Shown in pieces: positions 27,488 to 37,110 of a stretch of 64,000 nucleotides of DNA (positions are counted from its first letter, which is position 1; each line of letters opens with the position of its first letter). The notes beneath the pieces were generated by a model. It saw only the letters and a list, made by a program, of their open reading frames with translations, did not search any database and was not told the DNA's origin. Made by a program: the position numbers and the translations under genes. The DNA lies in contig NZ_MTZV01000002.1 of assembly GCF_002362315.1 (NCBI RefSeq), positions 992,001-1,056,000 of the forward strand, read 5' to 3'. This DNA is from Paraburkholderia acidicola (lineage in GTDB: Bacteria; Pseudomonadota; Gammaproteobacteria; Burkholderiales; Burkholderiaceae).

Positions 27488-30400
27488 TTAGCTGGCCGAG
27501 CCGCCGCCACCTTGCGGATCGTGCGGATGGTGCTCGTTGTAATGCTGGAGCGCGGCGTCCGGATCTTCCTTCTCGCCGGAGAACTTCGCGCGGATCACGA
27601 CGAAGAACATCGGGATCATGAAAATCGCGAGGAACGTTGCCGTCAACATCCCGCCGATCACGCCCGTACCGATCGCATGCTGGCTCGCCGAGCCCGCGCC
27701 GTTACTGATCGCGAGCGGCAGCACGCCGAGAATGAACGCGAGCGACGTCATCAGGATCGGGCGCAATCGCAGCCGTGCGGCTTCGAGCGCGGCTTCGACC
27801 GGCCCCATGCCGCCGTTCTGCTGCAGCTCACGCGCGAACTCGACAATCAGAATCGCGTTTTTCGCCGATAGCCCCACCGTGGTCAGCAAGCCGACCTGGA
27901 AGAACACGTCGTTCTCCAGCCCGCGCAGCGTCACCGCAAGCAGTGCGCCGAGCACGCCGAGCGGCACCACCATGATCACCGCGAACGGGATCGACCAGCT
28001 TTCGTACAGTGCCGCGAGACACAGGAACACGACGAGGATCGAGATGCCGTACAGGATCGGCGCCTGCGAACCGGACTGGCGTTCCTGGAACGACAGGCCC
28101 GTCCATTCGTAGCCGATGCCCACCGGCAGCGTCTTCGCGATCGCTTCGATCGCCGTCATCGCCTGGCCGGTACTCTTGCCCGGTGCCGCCGCGCCCTGAA
28201 TTTCGACCGCGGAAATCCCGTTGTAGCGCTCGAGCTTCGGCGAACCGTAGGTCCAGTGGCCGGTCGCAAACGCGCTGAACGGCACCATCCCGCCCGCGCC
28301 GTTGCGCACGAACCAGACGTCCAGATCTTCCGGCTTCATGCGGAACAGCGGTTCGCCCTGCACGTACACCTTCTTGATCCGGTTATCGGTATCGAGGAAG
28401 TTGTTCACGTACGACGAGGCCCACGCAATCGAGAACGTCTGGTCGATCGACGCTGCCGATACCCCAAGCGCCAGCGCCTTTTCGCGATCGATGTCCACCT
28501 TGAACTGCGGTGTGTCGTTCAGACCGTTCGGCCGCACCTGCGCGAGCGTCGGATCTTTCGCCGCCATGCCGAGCAACTGGTTACGTGCCGCCATCAGCGC
28601 GGTGTGACCCAGGCCGCCGCGATCCTGCAGCTCGAAGTCGAAACCCGATGCGGTACCGAGTTCGGGAATCGACGGCGGGTTGACCGGGAAGATCAGCGCA
28701 TCCTTGTACGACGCGAAGTGCATGAACATCCGGCCAACCAGTGCCTGAACCTTCTGGTCCGCGTGCTGGCGCTGCGAATAGTCCTTCATCCGCACGAACA
28801 CGAGGCCCGAGTTCTGGCCGCGACCCGCGAAGCTGAAGCCGTTCACCGTGAACACCGACTCGACGATGTTCTTCTCGTCCTTCAACAGATAGTCGGAGAC
28901 GTTCGCGAGCGTGCGCGCCGTGGTTTCCTGGGTTGAGCCGGCCGGCGTCTGCACGAGCACGAACATCGTGCCCTGGTCTTCATCGGGCAGGAACGACTTC
29001 GGCAGACGCGCAAACAGCAGCCCGACCGCGACGATCACCACCAGATAGATGATGAGCCAGCGGCCCGAGCGCTTGATGACGTGGTGCACGCCGCTGTGAT
29101 ACGTGTCGCGGCTGCGGTCGAACCACTTGTTGAACCAGCCGAAGAAGCCTTTCTTCTCTTCGTGATGACCCTGCGGAATCGGCTTCAGGATCGTCGCGCA
29201 CAGCGCCGGCGTCAGAATCAATGCGACCAGCACGGACAGCACCATCGCGGCGACGATCGTCAGCGAAAACTGCCGGTAGATCGCACCGACCGAACCGCCG
29301 GAGAATGCGACCGGCACGAACACCGCCGACAGCACGAGCGCCACGCCGACCAGTGCACCGGTGATCTGGTCCATCGCCTTGCGGGTCGCCTCGATCGGCG
29401 ATAACCCCTCTTCGGCCATCACCCGCTCGACGTTCTCCACCACCACGATCGCATCGTCCACCAGCAGGCCGATGGCGAGCACGAGACCGAACATCGACAG
29501 CACGTTGATCGAGAAACCGACCAGCCCCATGATCGCGAACGTACCGAGCAGCACCACCGGCACCGCGATCGTCGGAATCAACGTCGCGCGCAGGTTCTGC
29601 AGGAACAGGTACATCACGAGGAACACGAGGACGATCCCTTCCAGCAGCGTCTTGACCACTTCCTCGATCGACAGGCGCACGAACGGTGTCGTGTCATACG
29701 GATACTTCACGACGAGACCGTGCGGGAAGTATGCCGACAGACGATCGATTTCCGCGCGCACGGCCTTCGCCGTCGCCAGCGCGTTCGCACCGGTTGCGAG
29801 CTGGATACCGAAGCCCGCCGTCGGTGCGCCGTTGTACTTCGTGTCGACGTTGTAGTTTTCGCCGCCCAGTTCGATGCGCGCCACGTCCTTCATGCGCACA
29901 CGCGAGCCGTCCTGGTTCACCTTCAGCAGCACGTTGCCGAACTGCTCCGGCGTCTGTAGCAGCGTCGCTTCCGTGATGGTGGCCTGCAGCGCCTGCCCCG
30001 GCACCGAAGGCGTACCGCCGAGTTGGCCACCGGCCACCTGGACGTTCTGCGCCTGCAGTGCGTTGATCACGTCGACCGGTGTCAGCGCGTAGTTGTTGAG
30101 CTTCGCCGCGTCGAGCCAGACCCGCATCGCGTACTGCGTGCCGAACAGCGTCACCGTACCGACCCCGTCGATCCGGCTGACCGGATCCTGGACGTTCGAC
30201 GCGACGTAGTTCGCCAGATCGTACTTGCTCATGCTGCCGTCTTCGGAGACGAACGCCATCACCAGCAGGAAGCTGGCGCTCGACTTCGTCACCTTCGTGC
30301 CGAGCTGCTGCACGACTTGCGGCAAGAGCGGCGTGGCGAGCTGCAGCTTGTTCTGCACCTGCACCTGGGCGATGTCGGGGTTGGTCCCCGCCGCGAACGT

Positions 30401-30676
30401 CAGCGTGATGGTTGCCGTACCGGCGTCGTCACTCGTCGACGACAGATACAGCAAGTGATCGAGACCGCTCATCTGCTGCTCGATCACCTGTGTGACGGTG
30501 TTTTCCACCGTCTTCGCCGATGCGCCCGGGTACGTTGCGCTGATCTGCACGGACGGCGGAGCGATGGTCGGGTATTGCGCGATCGGCAACGTGAAAATCG
30601 ACGCGATCCCCGCCAGCATCAGGATGATGGCGATCACCCATGCAAAAATCGGGCGATCGATAAAGAACTTTGCCAT
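27488..30676 (-). CDS. bpeB: RND multidrug efflux permease, AcrB/BpeB type
   Basis: 1062 residues, full-length HAE1-family pump. The start [20 protein letters not shown] is diagnostic. The proton-relay pair is in [15 protein letters not shown] (around 405-419). Twelve membrane helices alternate with two large periplasmic loops, including the [13 protein letters not shown] region. It trades protons for drug export as a trimer in the inner membrane. It lies between the adaptor and outer-membrane genes. Very close gaps (18 and 10 nt) indicate one transcript controlled by the divergent TetR-family repressor. Confidence 0.94.
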   Translation of the reverse strand: MAKFFIDRPIFAWVIAIILMLAGIASIFTLPIAQYPTIAPPSVQISATYPGASAKTVENTVTQVIEQQMSGLDHLLYLSSTSDDAGTATITLTFAAGTNPDIAQVQVQNKLQLATPLLPQVVQQLGTKVTKSSASFLLVMAFVSEDGSMSKYDLANYVASNVQDPVSRIDGVGTVTLFGTQYAMRVWLDAAKLNNYALTPVDVINALQAQNVQVAGGQLGGTPSVPGQALQATITEATLLQTPEQFGNVLLKVNQDGSRVRMKDVARIELGGENYNVDTKYNGAPTAGFGIQLATGANALATAKAVRAEIDRLSAYFPHGLVVKYPYDTTPFVRLSIEEVVKTLLEGIVLVFLVMYLFLQNLRATLIPTIAVPVVLLGTFAIMGLVGFSINVLSMFGLVLAIGLLVDDAIVVVENVERVMAEEGLSPIEATRKAMDQITGALVGVALVLSAVFVPVAFSGGSVGAIYRQFSLTIVAAMVLSVLVALILTPALCATILKPIPQGHHEEKKGFFGWFNKWFDRSRDTYHSGVHHVIKRSGRWLIIYLVVIVAVGLLFARLPKSFLPDEDQGTMFVLVQTPAGSTQETTARTLANVSDYLLKDEKNIVESVFTVNGFSFAGRGQNSGLVFVRMKDYSQRQHADQKVQALVGRMFMHFASYKDALIFPVNPPSIPELGTASGFDFELQDRGGLGHTALMAARNQLLGMAAKDPTLAQVRPNGLNDTPQFKVDIDREKALALGVSAASIDQTFSIAWASSYVNNFLDTDNRIKKVYVQGEPLFRMKPEDLDVWFVRNGAGGMVPFSAFATGHWTYGSPKLERYNGISAVEIQGAAAPGKSTGQAMTAIEAIAKTLPVGIGYEWTGLSFQERQSGSQAPILYGISILVVFLCLAALYESWSIPFAVIMVVPLGVLGALLAVTLRGLENDVFFQVGLLTTVGLSAKNAILIVEFARELQQNGGMGPVEAALEAARLRLRPILMTSLAFILGVLPLAISNGAGSASQHAIGTGVIGGMLTATFLAIFMIPMFFVVIRAKFSGEKEDPDAALQHYNEHHPHDPQGGGGSAS

Positions 30677-30694
30677 GAAACAGGCTCCCTGTTA

Positions 30695-31978
30695 TTACGC
30701 GCCCGATGCTGCCGAGGCGGCTTGCGCGGGTTGCGAACCTGACGCAGCCGACGCACCCGATGCCGCCGGGGCGCCCTGCGCGGATTGCACGCCGCTCGCT
30801 GCTGCTGCGCCTGATGCTGCCCCGCCGGAAGCCAGTGCGGCAGGCAGTTGCGCAGGCACCGGCTTGACCGGCTGGCCTGGATGGACCTTGTCGGTGCCTT
30901 GCACGATCACGCGATCGCCCGGATTCAGACCGCCTTCGACGATCCAGTTGGTACCCTGAGCCGCCGACGTCACGAGCGGACGCAACTCGACCTTGTCGTC
31001 GGCACCGACGACGAGCGCCGTAGCCTGACCCTTCTGGTCATGCGTCACGCCGATCTGCGGCACGATGAACGCCTTCTCGTTGACACCTTCCTCGATGCGC
31101 GCCCGCACGAACATGCCCGGCAGCAACACGCGACCCGGGTTCGGGAAAATCGCGCGGATCGTCACGGAGCCGGTGGTCTGATCGACCGTCACGTCGGAGA
31201 ACTGCAGCTTGCCGGGTTCCGAATACGAGCGGCCGTCTTCGAGAATCAGCGTGACCTTCGCAGCGTCCGGACCGTTCGTCTTCAGACGGCCTTCCTGGAC
31301 GTCGCGGCGCAGCTTCAGACCATCGAGGCTCGATTGCGTCAGATCGACGTAGACCGGATCGAGCTGCTGCACCGTCGACATCAGCGTCGCGGCGCTCGCC
31401 TGCACGTACGCACCCGGCGTGACCTGCGAAATCCCGACCTGACCGGTGATCGGCGAAACGACGTCGGTGTAGCCGAGGTTGATCTGCGCGGTATCGACGG
31501 CGGCCTTGCCGGACTGCACGTTCGCAGCGGCCACGCCTTCGGAGGCGACCGCGTTGTCGTAGTCCTGCTTGCTGACCGCGTTCGCCGCCACCAGCACCTT
31601 GAAGCGGTTCGCCTGCGCGGTGGTCGACTTGAGCGTCGCTTCGGCGTTGGCAAGCGTCGCCTTCGCGCTGTTCAGCGCCGCGATGTACGGCGCCGGATCG
31701 ATCTTGTAGAGCCGTTGACCCGCCTTGACCTGCGAGCCTTCAGTGAACTCGCGGCGCAGCACGATGCCATCCACCCGCGCACGCACCTGGGCGACGAGGA
31801 ACGCATTCGTGCGGCCCGGCAGCTCGGTCGTGACCGGCACGGCGCTCGGCTGGACGGTGACGACGCCGACTTCGGGCGTCTGTTGCGGCGGTGCCGATTG
31901 TTTTTGCCCGCATGCTGCCAGCAGTACGGCAGCCGTCGCGGCAGTAATTAAGCGGAATGGAACCCGTTCGACGCGCAT
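30695..31978 (-). CDS. bpeA: RND efflux periplasmic adaptor lipoprotein, AcrA/BpeA type
   Basis: 427 residues. The lipobox LLAAC places the lipidated cysteine at 23. The biotinyl-lipoyl half motifs (VRARVDGIVLRREFTEGSQV and YTDVVSPITGQVG) flank an alpha-helical hairpin rich in Ala, Lys and Asn. The beta-barrel and membrane-proximal domains follow. The last ~50 residues are a low-complexity Ala/Ser/Gly/Gln tail. It bridges the inner-membrane pump and the outer-membrane duct. The start at 31978 puts the signal peptide at the N-terminus. Confidence 0.92.
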   Translation of the reverse strand: MRVERVPFRLITAATAAVLLAACGQKQSAPPQQTPEVGVVTVQPSAVPVTTELPGRTNAFLVAQVRARVDGIVLRREFTEGSQVKAGQRLYKIDPAPYIAALNSAKATLANAEATLKSTTAQANRFKVLVAANAVSKQDYDNAVASEGVAAANVQSGKAAVDTAQINLGYTDVVSPITGQVGISQVTPGAYVQASAATLMSTVQQLDPVYVDLTQSSLDGLKLRRDVQEGRLKTNGPDAAKVTLILEDGRSYSEPGKLQFSDVTVDQTTGSVTIRAIFPNPGRVLLPGMFVRARIEEGVNEKAFIVPQIGVTHDQKGQATALVVGADDKVELRPLVTSAAQGTNWIVEGGLNPGDRVIVQGTDKVHPGQPVKPVPAQLPAALASGGAASGAAAASGVQSAQGAPAASGASAASGSQPAQAASAASGA

Positions 31979-32398
31979 GGAGCGACCTCTGTCAATGACT
32001 GGGAATGAAAAAGTGCGCGCATCCCTACCCCGGGGATGACGGCGCACACACGCGTCTCACGACGCCTGACCGGAAACCCGGGCGCCCAACCTGTGGATGC
32101 ACCCATGGCGACCTGCGCCCGACCGGGAATGCCGCGCACCGCGAAACCCGGCTGGCGGGCGCGCGAAAGCACTTTTTAAGACAACAGTGACGGATATTAA
32201 CCGGTCGTCACTGCTTGGGCTATCCGATCGATGGGGTGCTATTATAGATACATTCACGAATGCATGTAAGAAACAGTTAACTCCCCGATATGCGCCGTAA
32301 CGCACGATCGTTCGCAGATAAACGAGAAAACGAACAGATTGTGACGGTGCGCGTTTAAAAACATCGGGAGATCCCGTACCCACCGCAGGTCACACGAA
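31979..32398. other. Divergent control region between bpeA and bpeR
   Basis: 420 nt. It holds an inverted repeat with 8-bp arms, CAGTGACG (32185-32192) and CGTCACTG (32206-32213), and an AcrR-like operator overlapping a candidate promoter (32245-32270). The leader before bpeA would be about 250 nt and GC-rich. I see no credible small ORF. Confidence 0.6.
32245..32268. promoter_or_regulatory. AcrR-like operator overlapping the efflux promoter
   Basis: A 24-nt imperfect palindrome with core GATACATTC and GAATGCATGTA. Aligned with the E. coli AcrR operator upstream of acrAB (recalled from the literature) it is identical at 19 of 24 positions. On the minus strand, TATAAT (complement of 32241-32246) and a -35-like CTTACA (32270-32265) lie across it, so a bound repressor would block bpeA transcription. 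Confidence 0.7.
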
Positions 32399-33067
32399 AT
32401 GGTCCGAAGAACCAAGGAAGAAGCTCAGGAAACGCGCAACAGCATTCTGGATGCCGCAGAACAGGTCTTCTTCGAGAAGGGTGTCTCACGTACGTCGCTG
32501 GCCGACATCGCGCAGGCCGCGGGCGTGACGCGCGGCGCGATTTACTGGCATTTTGCTAACAAAGGGGATTTGTTTACGGCGATGTTCGACCGGGTGCTGT
32601 TGCCGCTCGACGAGATCCAGGCCGCGTCGCTCGATCCGCAGGAAGCCGATCCGCTGGGCCGGCTGGTCGAAATCTGCACGATGTGTCTACGTGATTGCGC
32701 CAACGATCCGCGGCAGCGCCGGGCCTTCGACATCCTGTTCCTGAAGTGCGAGTTCGTCGAGGAAATGGGCCCGGTGATGACCCGTTACCAGAACAATATG
32801 CGCGATGCGCTCGTCAACATTGCAGGAGGCTTACGCAACGCGATTTCGAAAGGCCAGTTGCCCGCCGATCTCGACGTCGCGCGCGCGGCCGCGTTGCTGC
32901 ATGCGTTTATCGGCGGTTCGCTGCGCGACATGCTGTTTTTGCCCGAATCGATGGATTACGGCCGGTATGCCGAGCAGATGGTCGACGCGATATTCGACAC
33001 GCTGCGTTTGAGTCCTGCGATGCGGATCGCGGTGACGGCGGACGTGCCGCAAGCTGTCGTGCGGTAA
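32399..33067 (+). CDS. bpeR: TetR-family repressor of the RND efflux operon, BpeR/AcrR type
   Basis: 222 residues. The N-terminal helix-turn-helix reads ILDAAEQVFFEKGVSRTSLA and GVTRGAIYWHFANKGDLF, the AcrR/TtgR type. The C-terminal ligand pocket includes FDILFLKCEFVEEMGPV, conserved in pump repressors. It is divergent from bpeA, with an AcrR-like site between them. Drug or metabolite binding would release it and switch on the pump. Confidence 0.92.
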   Translation: MVRRTKEEAQETRNSILDAAEQVFFEKGVSRTSLADIAQAAGVTRGAIYWHFANKGDLFTAMFDRVLLPLDEIQAASLDPQEADPLGRLVEICTMCLRDCANDPRQRRAFDILFLKCEFVEEMGPVMTRYQNNMRDALVNIAGGLRNAISKGQLPADLDVARAAALLHAFIGGSLRDMLFLPESMDYGRYAEQMVDAIFDTLRLSPAMRIAVTADVPQAVVR

Positions 33068-33098
33068 GCGCGCCACCGTTCTCCGCTTAGGCGATTCG

Positions 33099-33731
33099 TC
33101 AGGCTACAGCCCGCTTCGCGCGTGCCTTCTGGTTCGACGCGTAGATCGCGCCGCGCTCAAGCGGCCTGCCATCGCGCAGCGCCGCGATCCATGCGTCGGT
33201 GCTGGTCACCGCCGCGAAGCTCGATTGCAGCACGACGCTGAATACCCGGTGAATGTCTTCCGCACTCGCAAAGCCCGCGCTGTTCTCATACGGGACGCTG
33301 CCCGTCGCGTCATCCAGAAACTCGACCGTGAGCCCGGCGTGCATCGCATGATTGATCGTCGATGAATCGCAGTTGTGCGTCATGTAGCCGGTCACCGTCA
33401 GCGTATCGATGCCGCGTGCCGCGAGCCAGTCGGCGAGATCGGTTTCGGTCCAGGCGCTTGCCGCCGACTTCGTGACCAGATGATCTCGTTTGCGCGAAGC
33501 GACCACCTCGTGCAGTTCGGCGCCGTGACTACCGCGCGCAAAGATCGGCGAGGTAGTGGGCCCAAGGTGCTGTACAACCACGACCGGCACGCCAGCCTCG
33601 TGCGCGGCGTCGATCGCCCGGCCGATGTTGGCCAGCGACGTGTGCACATCGGGATATTCGATCGGCAGGTCGCCGGTGACATATTCGTTCTGTACGTCGA
33701 TCACGATCAATGCGCGTCTGGGTGAAGTCAT
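33099..33731 (-). CDS. Isochorismatase-family cysteine hydrolase
   Basis: 210 residues. The family triad is visible: Asp in LIVIDVQNEY, Lys in LVTKSAASAW and the nucleophile Cys in YMTHNCDSST. This places it in the nicotinamidase/N-carbamoyl amidase-like group. The substrate is unknown. The ATG at 33731 is the natural N-terminus; the longer frame reads intergenic DNA. It is divergent from a GlxA-type regulator, which probably controls it. Confidence 0.88.
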   Translation of the reverse strand: MTSPRRALIVIDVQNEYVTGDLPIEYPDVHTSLANIGRAIDAAHEAGVPVVVVQHLGPTTSPIFARGSHGAELHEVVASRKRDHLVTKSAASAWTETDLADWLAARGIDTLTVTGYMTHNCDSSTINHAMHAGLTVEFLDDATGSVPYENSAGFASAEDIHRVFSVVLQSSFAAVTSTDAWIAALRDGRPLERGAIYASNQKARAKRAVA

Positions 33732-33865
33732 CGCTGCCACTCCTGTTCTGGTTGGTTTCGCCGCGATCCGGCGATGACTGCATTGTTCGCTTTCGGCCTG
33801 CGCTCCAACAGTGACCCGATTGACAACTTTCGCTAGAATCGGGCCATTCCTCTCGAAGCACACCC

Positions 33866-34906
33866 GTGCACACCGCGATGCCCGCTCTCCATCGTTCACC
33901 GCCCCATCCGCCGACTGCTGCGCCGGTCGCCAGTGAGATCCCGCCCGGTCGCGACAAACCGGTCGTCGCCGTCGTCGCGTTCGACCGGATCAGCCCGTTC
34001 CACCTGTCGGTGCCCTGCGTGGTATTCGGCGAGGACCGCAGCGACGGCGGCGTGCCAGCATTCGAATTCCGCGTCTGTTCCGTCGAGCCCGGTCCGCTCT
34101 CCACCACAGCAGGGTTTTCGATCTCGGCAACCCACGGTCTCGAAGCCCTCGCCGACGCCAACACAATCGTCGTTCCCAGCTGGCGCGATCCGCATGAAAC
34201 CCCACCCGCGGAATTGCTCGATGCGCTGCGTGCCGCCGAGGCACGTGGCGCACAACTGGTCGGCCTGTGCCTCGGCGCGTTCGTGCTGGCGGCCGCGGGC
34301 CTGCTCGACGGGCGGCGGGCCACCACGCACTGGGCATGGGCCGACGACTTCGCACGCCGCTACCCGAAAGTGCGGCTCGACCCCGACGTGCTCTATATCG
34401 ACGACGACAATCTGCTGACTTCGGCGGGGACCGCTGCCGGACTCGATTGCTGCCTGCACGTGCTACGCAAGACCTACGGCACGCAGGTCGCCAACTACGT
34501 GGCGCGGCGGCTGATCGTGCCGCCGCACCGCCAGGGCGGGCAGGCGCAATACATCCAGCAGCCGGTGCCGCCGAACGTACGCGGCGACCGTCTGTCCGAA
34601 CTGCTCGACTGGGTTCGGGGCAACCTGCAACTGGCGCATACGCTCGACACGCTCGCGGAGCGCGTACTGATGAGCCGCCGCACGTTCACGCGGCGTTTCC
34701 GGCAGGTTACGGGTACGACGGTGGGCGCGTGGCTGCTCGCACAGCGGCTTGAGCGTGCGCAACAGTTGCTGGAAGGAAGCGACGAACCGGTGGAGGCCAT
34801 TGCGACGATTGCGGGGTTCGGCTCGACGGCGTCGTTGCGTCAGCATTTCGCCGACGCGTTCCGTACCTCGCCGAGCGCGTGGCGCAGGGAGTTTCGCGGG
34901 GCATGA
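33866..34906 (+). CDS. GlxA-family transcriptional regulator (DJ-1/PfpI domain plus AraC HTH)
   Basis: 346 residues from a GTG; an ATG four codons later (33878) is equally possible. Residues ~30-200 form a DJ-1/PfpI-like domain, with LVGLCLGAFVLAAAGLLDG carrying the elbow cysteine and THWAWADDF behind it. The C-terminal ~110 residues are an AraC DNA-binding domain (LAERVLMSRRTFTRRFRQVT and IATIAGFGSTASLRQHF). Such regulators, including FtrA/GlxA types, respond to small metabolites. Divergent placement suggests control of the isochorismatase-like gene. Confidence 0.88.
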   Translation: MHTAMPALHRSPPHPPTAAPVASEIPPGRDKPVVAVVAFDRISPFHLSVPCVVFGEDRSDGGVPAFEFRVCSVEPGPLSTTAGFSISATHGLEALADANTIVVPSWRDPHETPPAELLDALRAAEARGAQLVGLCLGAFVLAAAGLLDGRRATTHWAWADDFARRYPKVRLDPDVLYIDDDNLLTSAGTAAGLDCCLHVLRKTYGTQVANYVARRLIVPPHRQGGQAQYIQQPVPPNVRGDRLSELLDWVRGNLQLAHTLDTLAERVLMSRRTFTRRFRQVTGTTVGAWLLAQRLERAQQLLEGSDEPVEAIATIAGFGSTASLRQHFADAFRTSPSAWRREFRGA

Positions 34907-34956
34907 AGCAAAGCGACTGATGCAAGTTCGGTCGAACCCCAGTCACCATTCTCCAT

Positions 34957-35721
34957 TCAATCAACGCTCAGCCAGTGCGCGCCATACAACAGCAAGGCGA
35001 CGAAGAAAATCATCGCTGCCCACGCCCAGTTCGGCACGCCATGCGGATCCGGCTCGCGGTGCGAGACCCCATCATGCGACGCGCGCGCACCTAGCAGCGG
35101 CGCCACGCGGCCGCCGGGCGACGCGCCCCGATCGGCTGCAGCACGCGCTCGACGGATCGCACCGCTAAAGCCGATTGGCCGCAGGAACACATGCTGACGA
35201 CGATGCGGCACCCCGCGCGCCCGGTTCGGCCCCTGGCCGTGCTTGGCCTGAACCACCGCGCAGAACTCGGTGAAGAAATCGTCGGCGAGTTCGTGCAGTG
35301 CATTCTCGATCTGCCGCGCCGGCAATTCGGTGAGCGGCCCGGTCAGCGTCGCCCACACCGAATAATCGATGCGCGTACCGGGCCCCCTCGTCGGGTCGGC
35401 GGCGGTGGGCTCGCCGGCGCGTAACGTCACGCCGATCTGGCCGCGCAACGCACCGATGCCATCGGCACGCGCCTTGAAGTTGAGCGTACGACGCGACACA
35501 TCGGCCGTCGTACCGTCGTCGCTCGCGACATGAGCACGCACCTGGTAGCGCGCGCGCAGCGGCCCGAGCGGCACGGTCAGAATCAGCGCGTATTCGCCGT
35601 GTCCGAGGCGGTTGAACGACTCGCAATTGTCGAGGCTGGCACGCAGCAGCGCAATGTCCTGCAGCGCGTCGCGAACGTCGGACAGCGCCAGCGGAATCCT
35701 CAACGCGTCGTTCAGTTCCAT
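34957..35721 (-). CDS. CoxG-like SRPBCC protein with C-terminal membrane anchor
   Basis: 254 residues. The first ~165 show the START/SRPBCC fold of carbon-monoxide dehydrogenase subunit G (MELNDALRIPLALSDVRDAL, FKARADG, DYSVWATLTGPL, ADDFFTEF). A basic, disordered linker follows, then one membrane helix at the C-terminus (AWAAMIFFVALLLYGAHWL). CoxG proteins help mature or anchor molybdenum CO dehydrogenase, but no coxMSL genes are in this window. The role here is unknown. Confidence 0.82.
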   Translation of the reverse strand: MELNDALRIPLALSDVRDALQDIALLRASLDNCESFNRLGHGEYALILTVPLGPLRARYQVRAHVASDDGTTADVSRRTLNFKARADGIGALRGQIGVTLRAGEPTAADPTRGPGTRIDYSVWATLTGPLTELPARQIENALHELADDFFTEFCAVVQAKHGQGPNRARGVPHRRQHVFLRPIGFSGAIRRARAAADRGASPGGRVAPLLGARASHDGVSHREPDPHGVPNWAWAAMIFFVALLLYGAHWLSVD

Positions 35722-35753
35722 GATCGGCTCCCCGATGAACGCACGACAACGGA

Positions 35754-36176
35754 TCAGGACGTCTGATCGATACGATCGACGCGCGATGCGTAAAACGCGA
35801 GATACCCTTTGATCTGCCCGACCGCTTCGACAGGCGTTTCGTAGCTCCAGACGGCGTTTTCGACCCGACCGTTCTCGGTGCGCAGATGGAAGTACGACGC
35901 GTCGCCTTTATGCGGACAGTGCGATGTATGGTCCGAACGCTCAAGTCGCGCCATGTTGACGTCGTCGCGCGGAAAGTAGAACGCCTCGGGCAAACCGGTC
36001 TCGACGACGGTCAGGGCCGCCTGGGTATCGGCGACTGTCACGCCCAGATGGATTACGCGTACGCGGTGGCGGTTCGGCACGATGTCGATGCGGTGCCCGG
36101 CAGTGGCACCGCCCCCGCACGGGCCGGCGGCGACTGTCCCGCTGGCGCGGTCGTTGGGCGTCGGGACGTCGCTCAT
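35754..36176 (-). CDS. DUF427 domain-containing protein
   Basis: 140 residues. HRVRVIHLGVTVADTQAALT, YFPRDDVNMARLERSDHTSH and CPHKGDASYF are the conserved core of DUF427, a small beta-rich fold of unknown activity. VENAVWSYETPVEAVGQIKGYLAFY completes it. The ATG at 36176 opens MSDVPTP; the upstream frame runs into a terminator. It lies 32 nt upstream of the CoxG-like gene on the same strand and may be cotranscribed. Confidence 0.85.
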   Translation of the reverse strand: MSDVPTPNDRASGTVAAGPCGGGATAGHRIDIVPNRHRVRVIHLGVTVADTQAALTVVETGLPEAFYFPRDDVNMARLERSDHTSHCPHKGDASYFHLRTENGRVENAVWSYETPVEAVGQIKGYLAFYASRVDRIDQTS

Positions 36177-36251
36177 GGTGTTGCTCCCGTGCGGTTGAAA
36201 CCCTGGTCGATGACTGCGGCGAACGTTGCGCCACAGCCTGCAGAAACAAAA

Positions 36252-36275
36252 AAGCCACGGGCATGCCCGTGGCTT
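36252..36275 (-). terminator. Rho-independent terminator of the secreted-protein gene
   Basis: AAGCCACGGGC and its exact inverse complement are separated by AT (36252-36275). On the minus strand the hairpin is followed by a run of T (complement of AAAAAA at 36248-36253). It lies between the secreted-protein stop and the DUF427 start. Confidence 0.85.
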
Positions 36276-36353
36276 CATTATCGGCGAAAGTTCAGCCGAT
36301 TGCGCGGCCTTCGCGGCAGGGCTAACCCGGCCGCCTCGCTGGTGCGTCGCTGG

Positions 36354-36860
36354 TTACTGGATGTTCCAGTAGAACGCTTCTCTGGCCGTACCGCTTGCCG
36401 GTATCGTCACGGCCTTGCTCTGGTCGTGGCCCTTGTACGACGCCCGCACGGTGTAACGACCGGGGTGCAGCCGGACCAGCATGTACGGTCCGCGCGAAGT
36501 CGCGCCCAGCACCTTGCCGCCTTCGGTGTCCATGATCTGCACGCGGACGTCGGCGAGATAGTCGGAGCCCGGGCCGGTGAAGCGCAGCGACAGCGGCCAG
36601 TGGCTCTCGGCGCGCTTTAATGCCTGCGATTCGTCGGAACCGACGCCGCCCGACGTGAACGCCACATCGCCCTGGTGCTGCACCTGCGGTAGACCGCCGC
36701 CGTTCGTGTTGCCTGCGCTCGTGTCGTCGGTGGTCGTGCCGCCTGCAATGCCGTTGTTCTGCGCGTAGACACTGCCCGCCATGCCGAGCGTCAGTGCCGC
36801 CGCGACCGCGGCGGCTGCTGCGGCGGCGATCCTGCTGCGCTGTGTGCCTTGCTGGTTCAT
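36354..36860 (-). CDS. Secreted protein with carboxypeptidase-regulatory-like (transthyretin) domain
   Basis: 168 residues. An Ala-rich Sec signal ends near GSVYA (about residue 33). A short Gly/Asn/Thr-rich linker follows. The second half (YLADVRVQIMDTEGGKVL, PGRYTVRASYKGHDQSKAV) resembles the small beta-sandwich of carboxypeptidase regulatory domains. GAAGGAG precedes the start. It follows degP by about 250 nt on the same strand and ends at its own terminator. Function is unknown; a periplasmic or surface role is inferred. Confidence 0.75.
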   Translation of the reverse strand: MNQQGTQRSRIAAAAAAAVAAALTLGMAGSVYAQNNGIAGGTTTDDTSAGNTNGGGLPQVQHQGDVAFTSGGVGSDESQALKRAESHWPLSLRFTGPGSDYLADVRVQIMDTEGGKVLGATSRGPYMLVRLHPGRYTVRASYKGHDQSKAVTIPASGTAREAFYWNIQ

Positions 36861-37110
36861 CGTGTGACTCCTTCTCGGTTCGTTTGGGTCCGTTCGGAAA
36901 CATTCCCCGACAGATCGAACGCAACTGGCGTGCCTGTCACGGCGATCCTGCGCCAGGGCTTCAGTGTCAGGCCTCGAACCGCGCCCCATCTGCGCTGCCG
37001 GCCCGGTTCGGGACTGTCACCGGGCTCGGCATCCGGATAGCCGCCGAGCTACCGGTAAAAACCGCCGTATCAGAGGAAGACTTACCCATCGCCCTGATCG
37101 GCGCTCGGCA

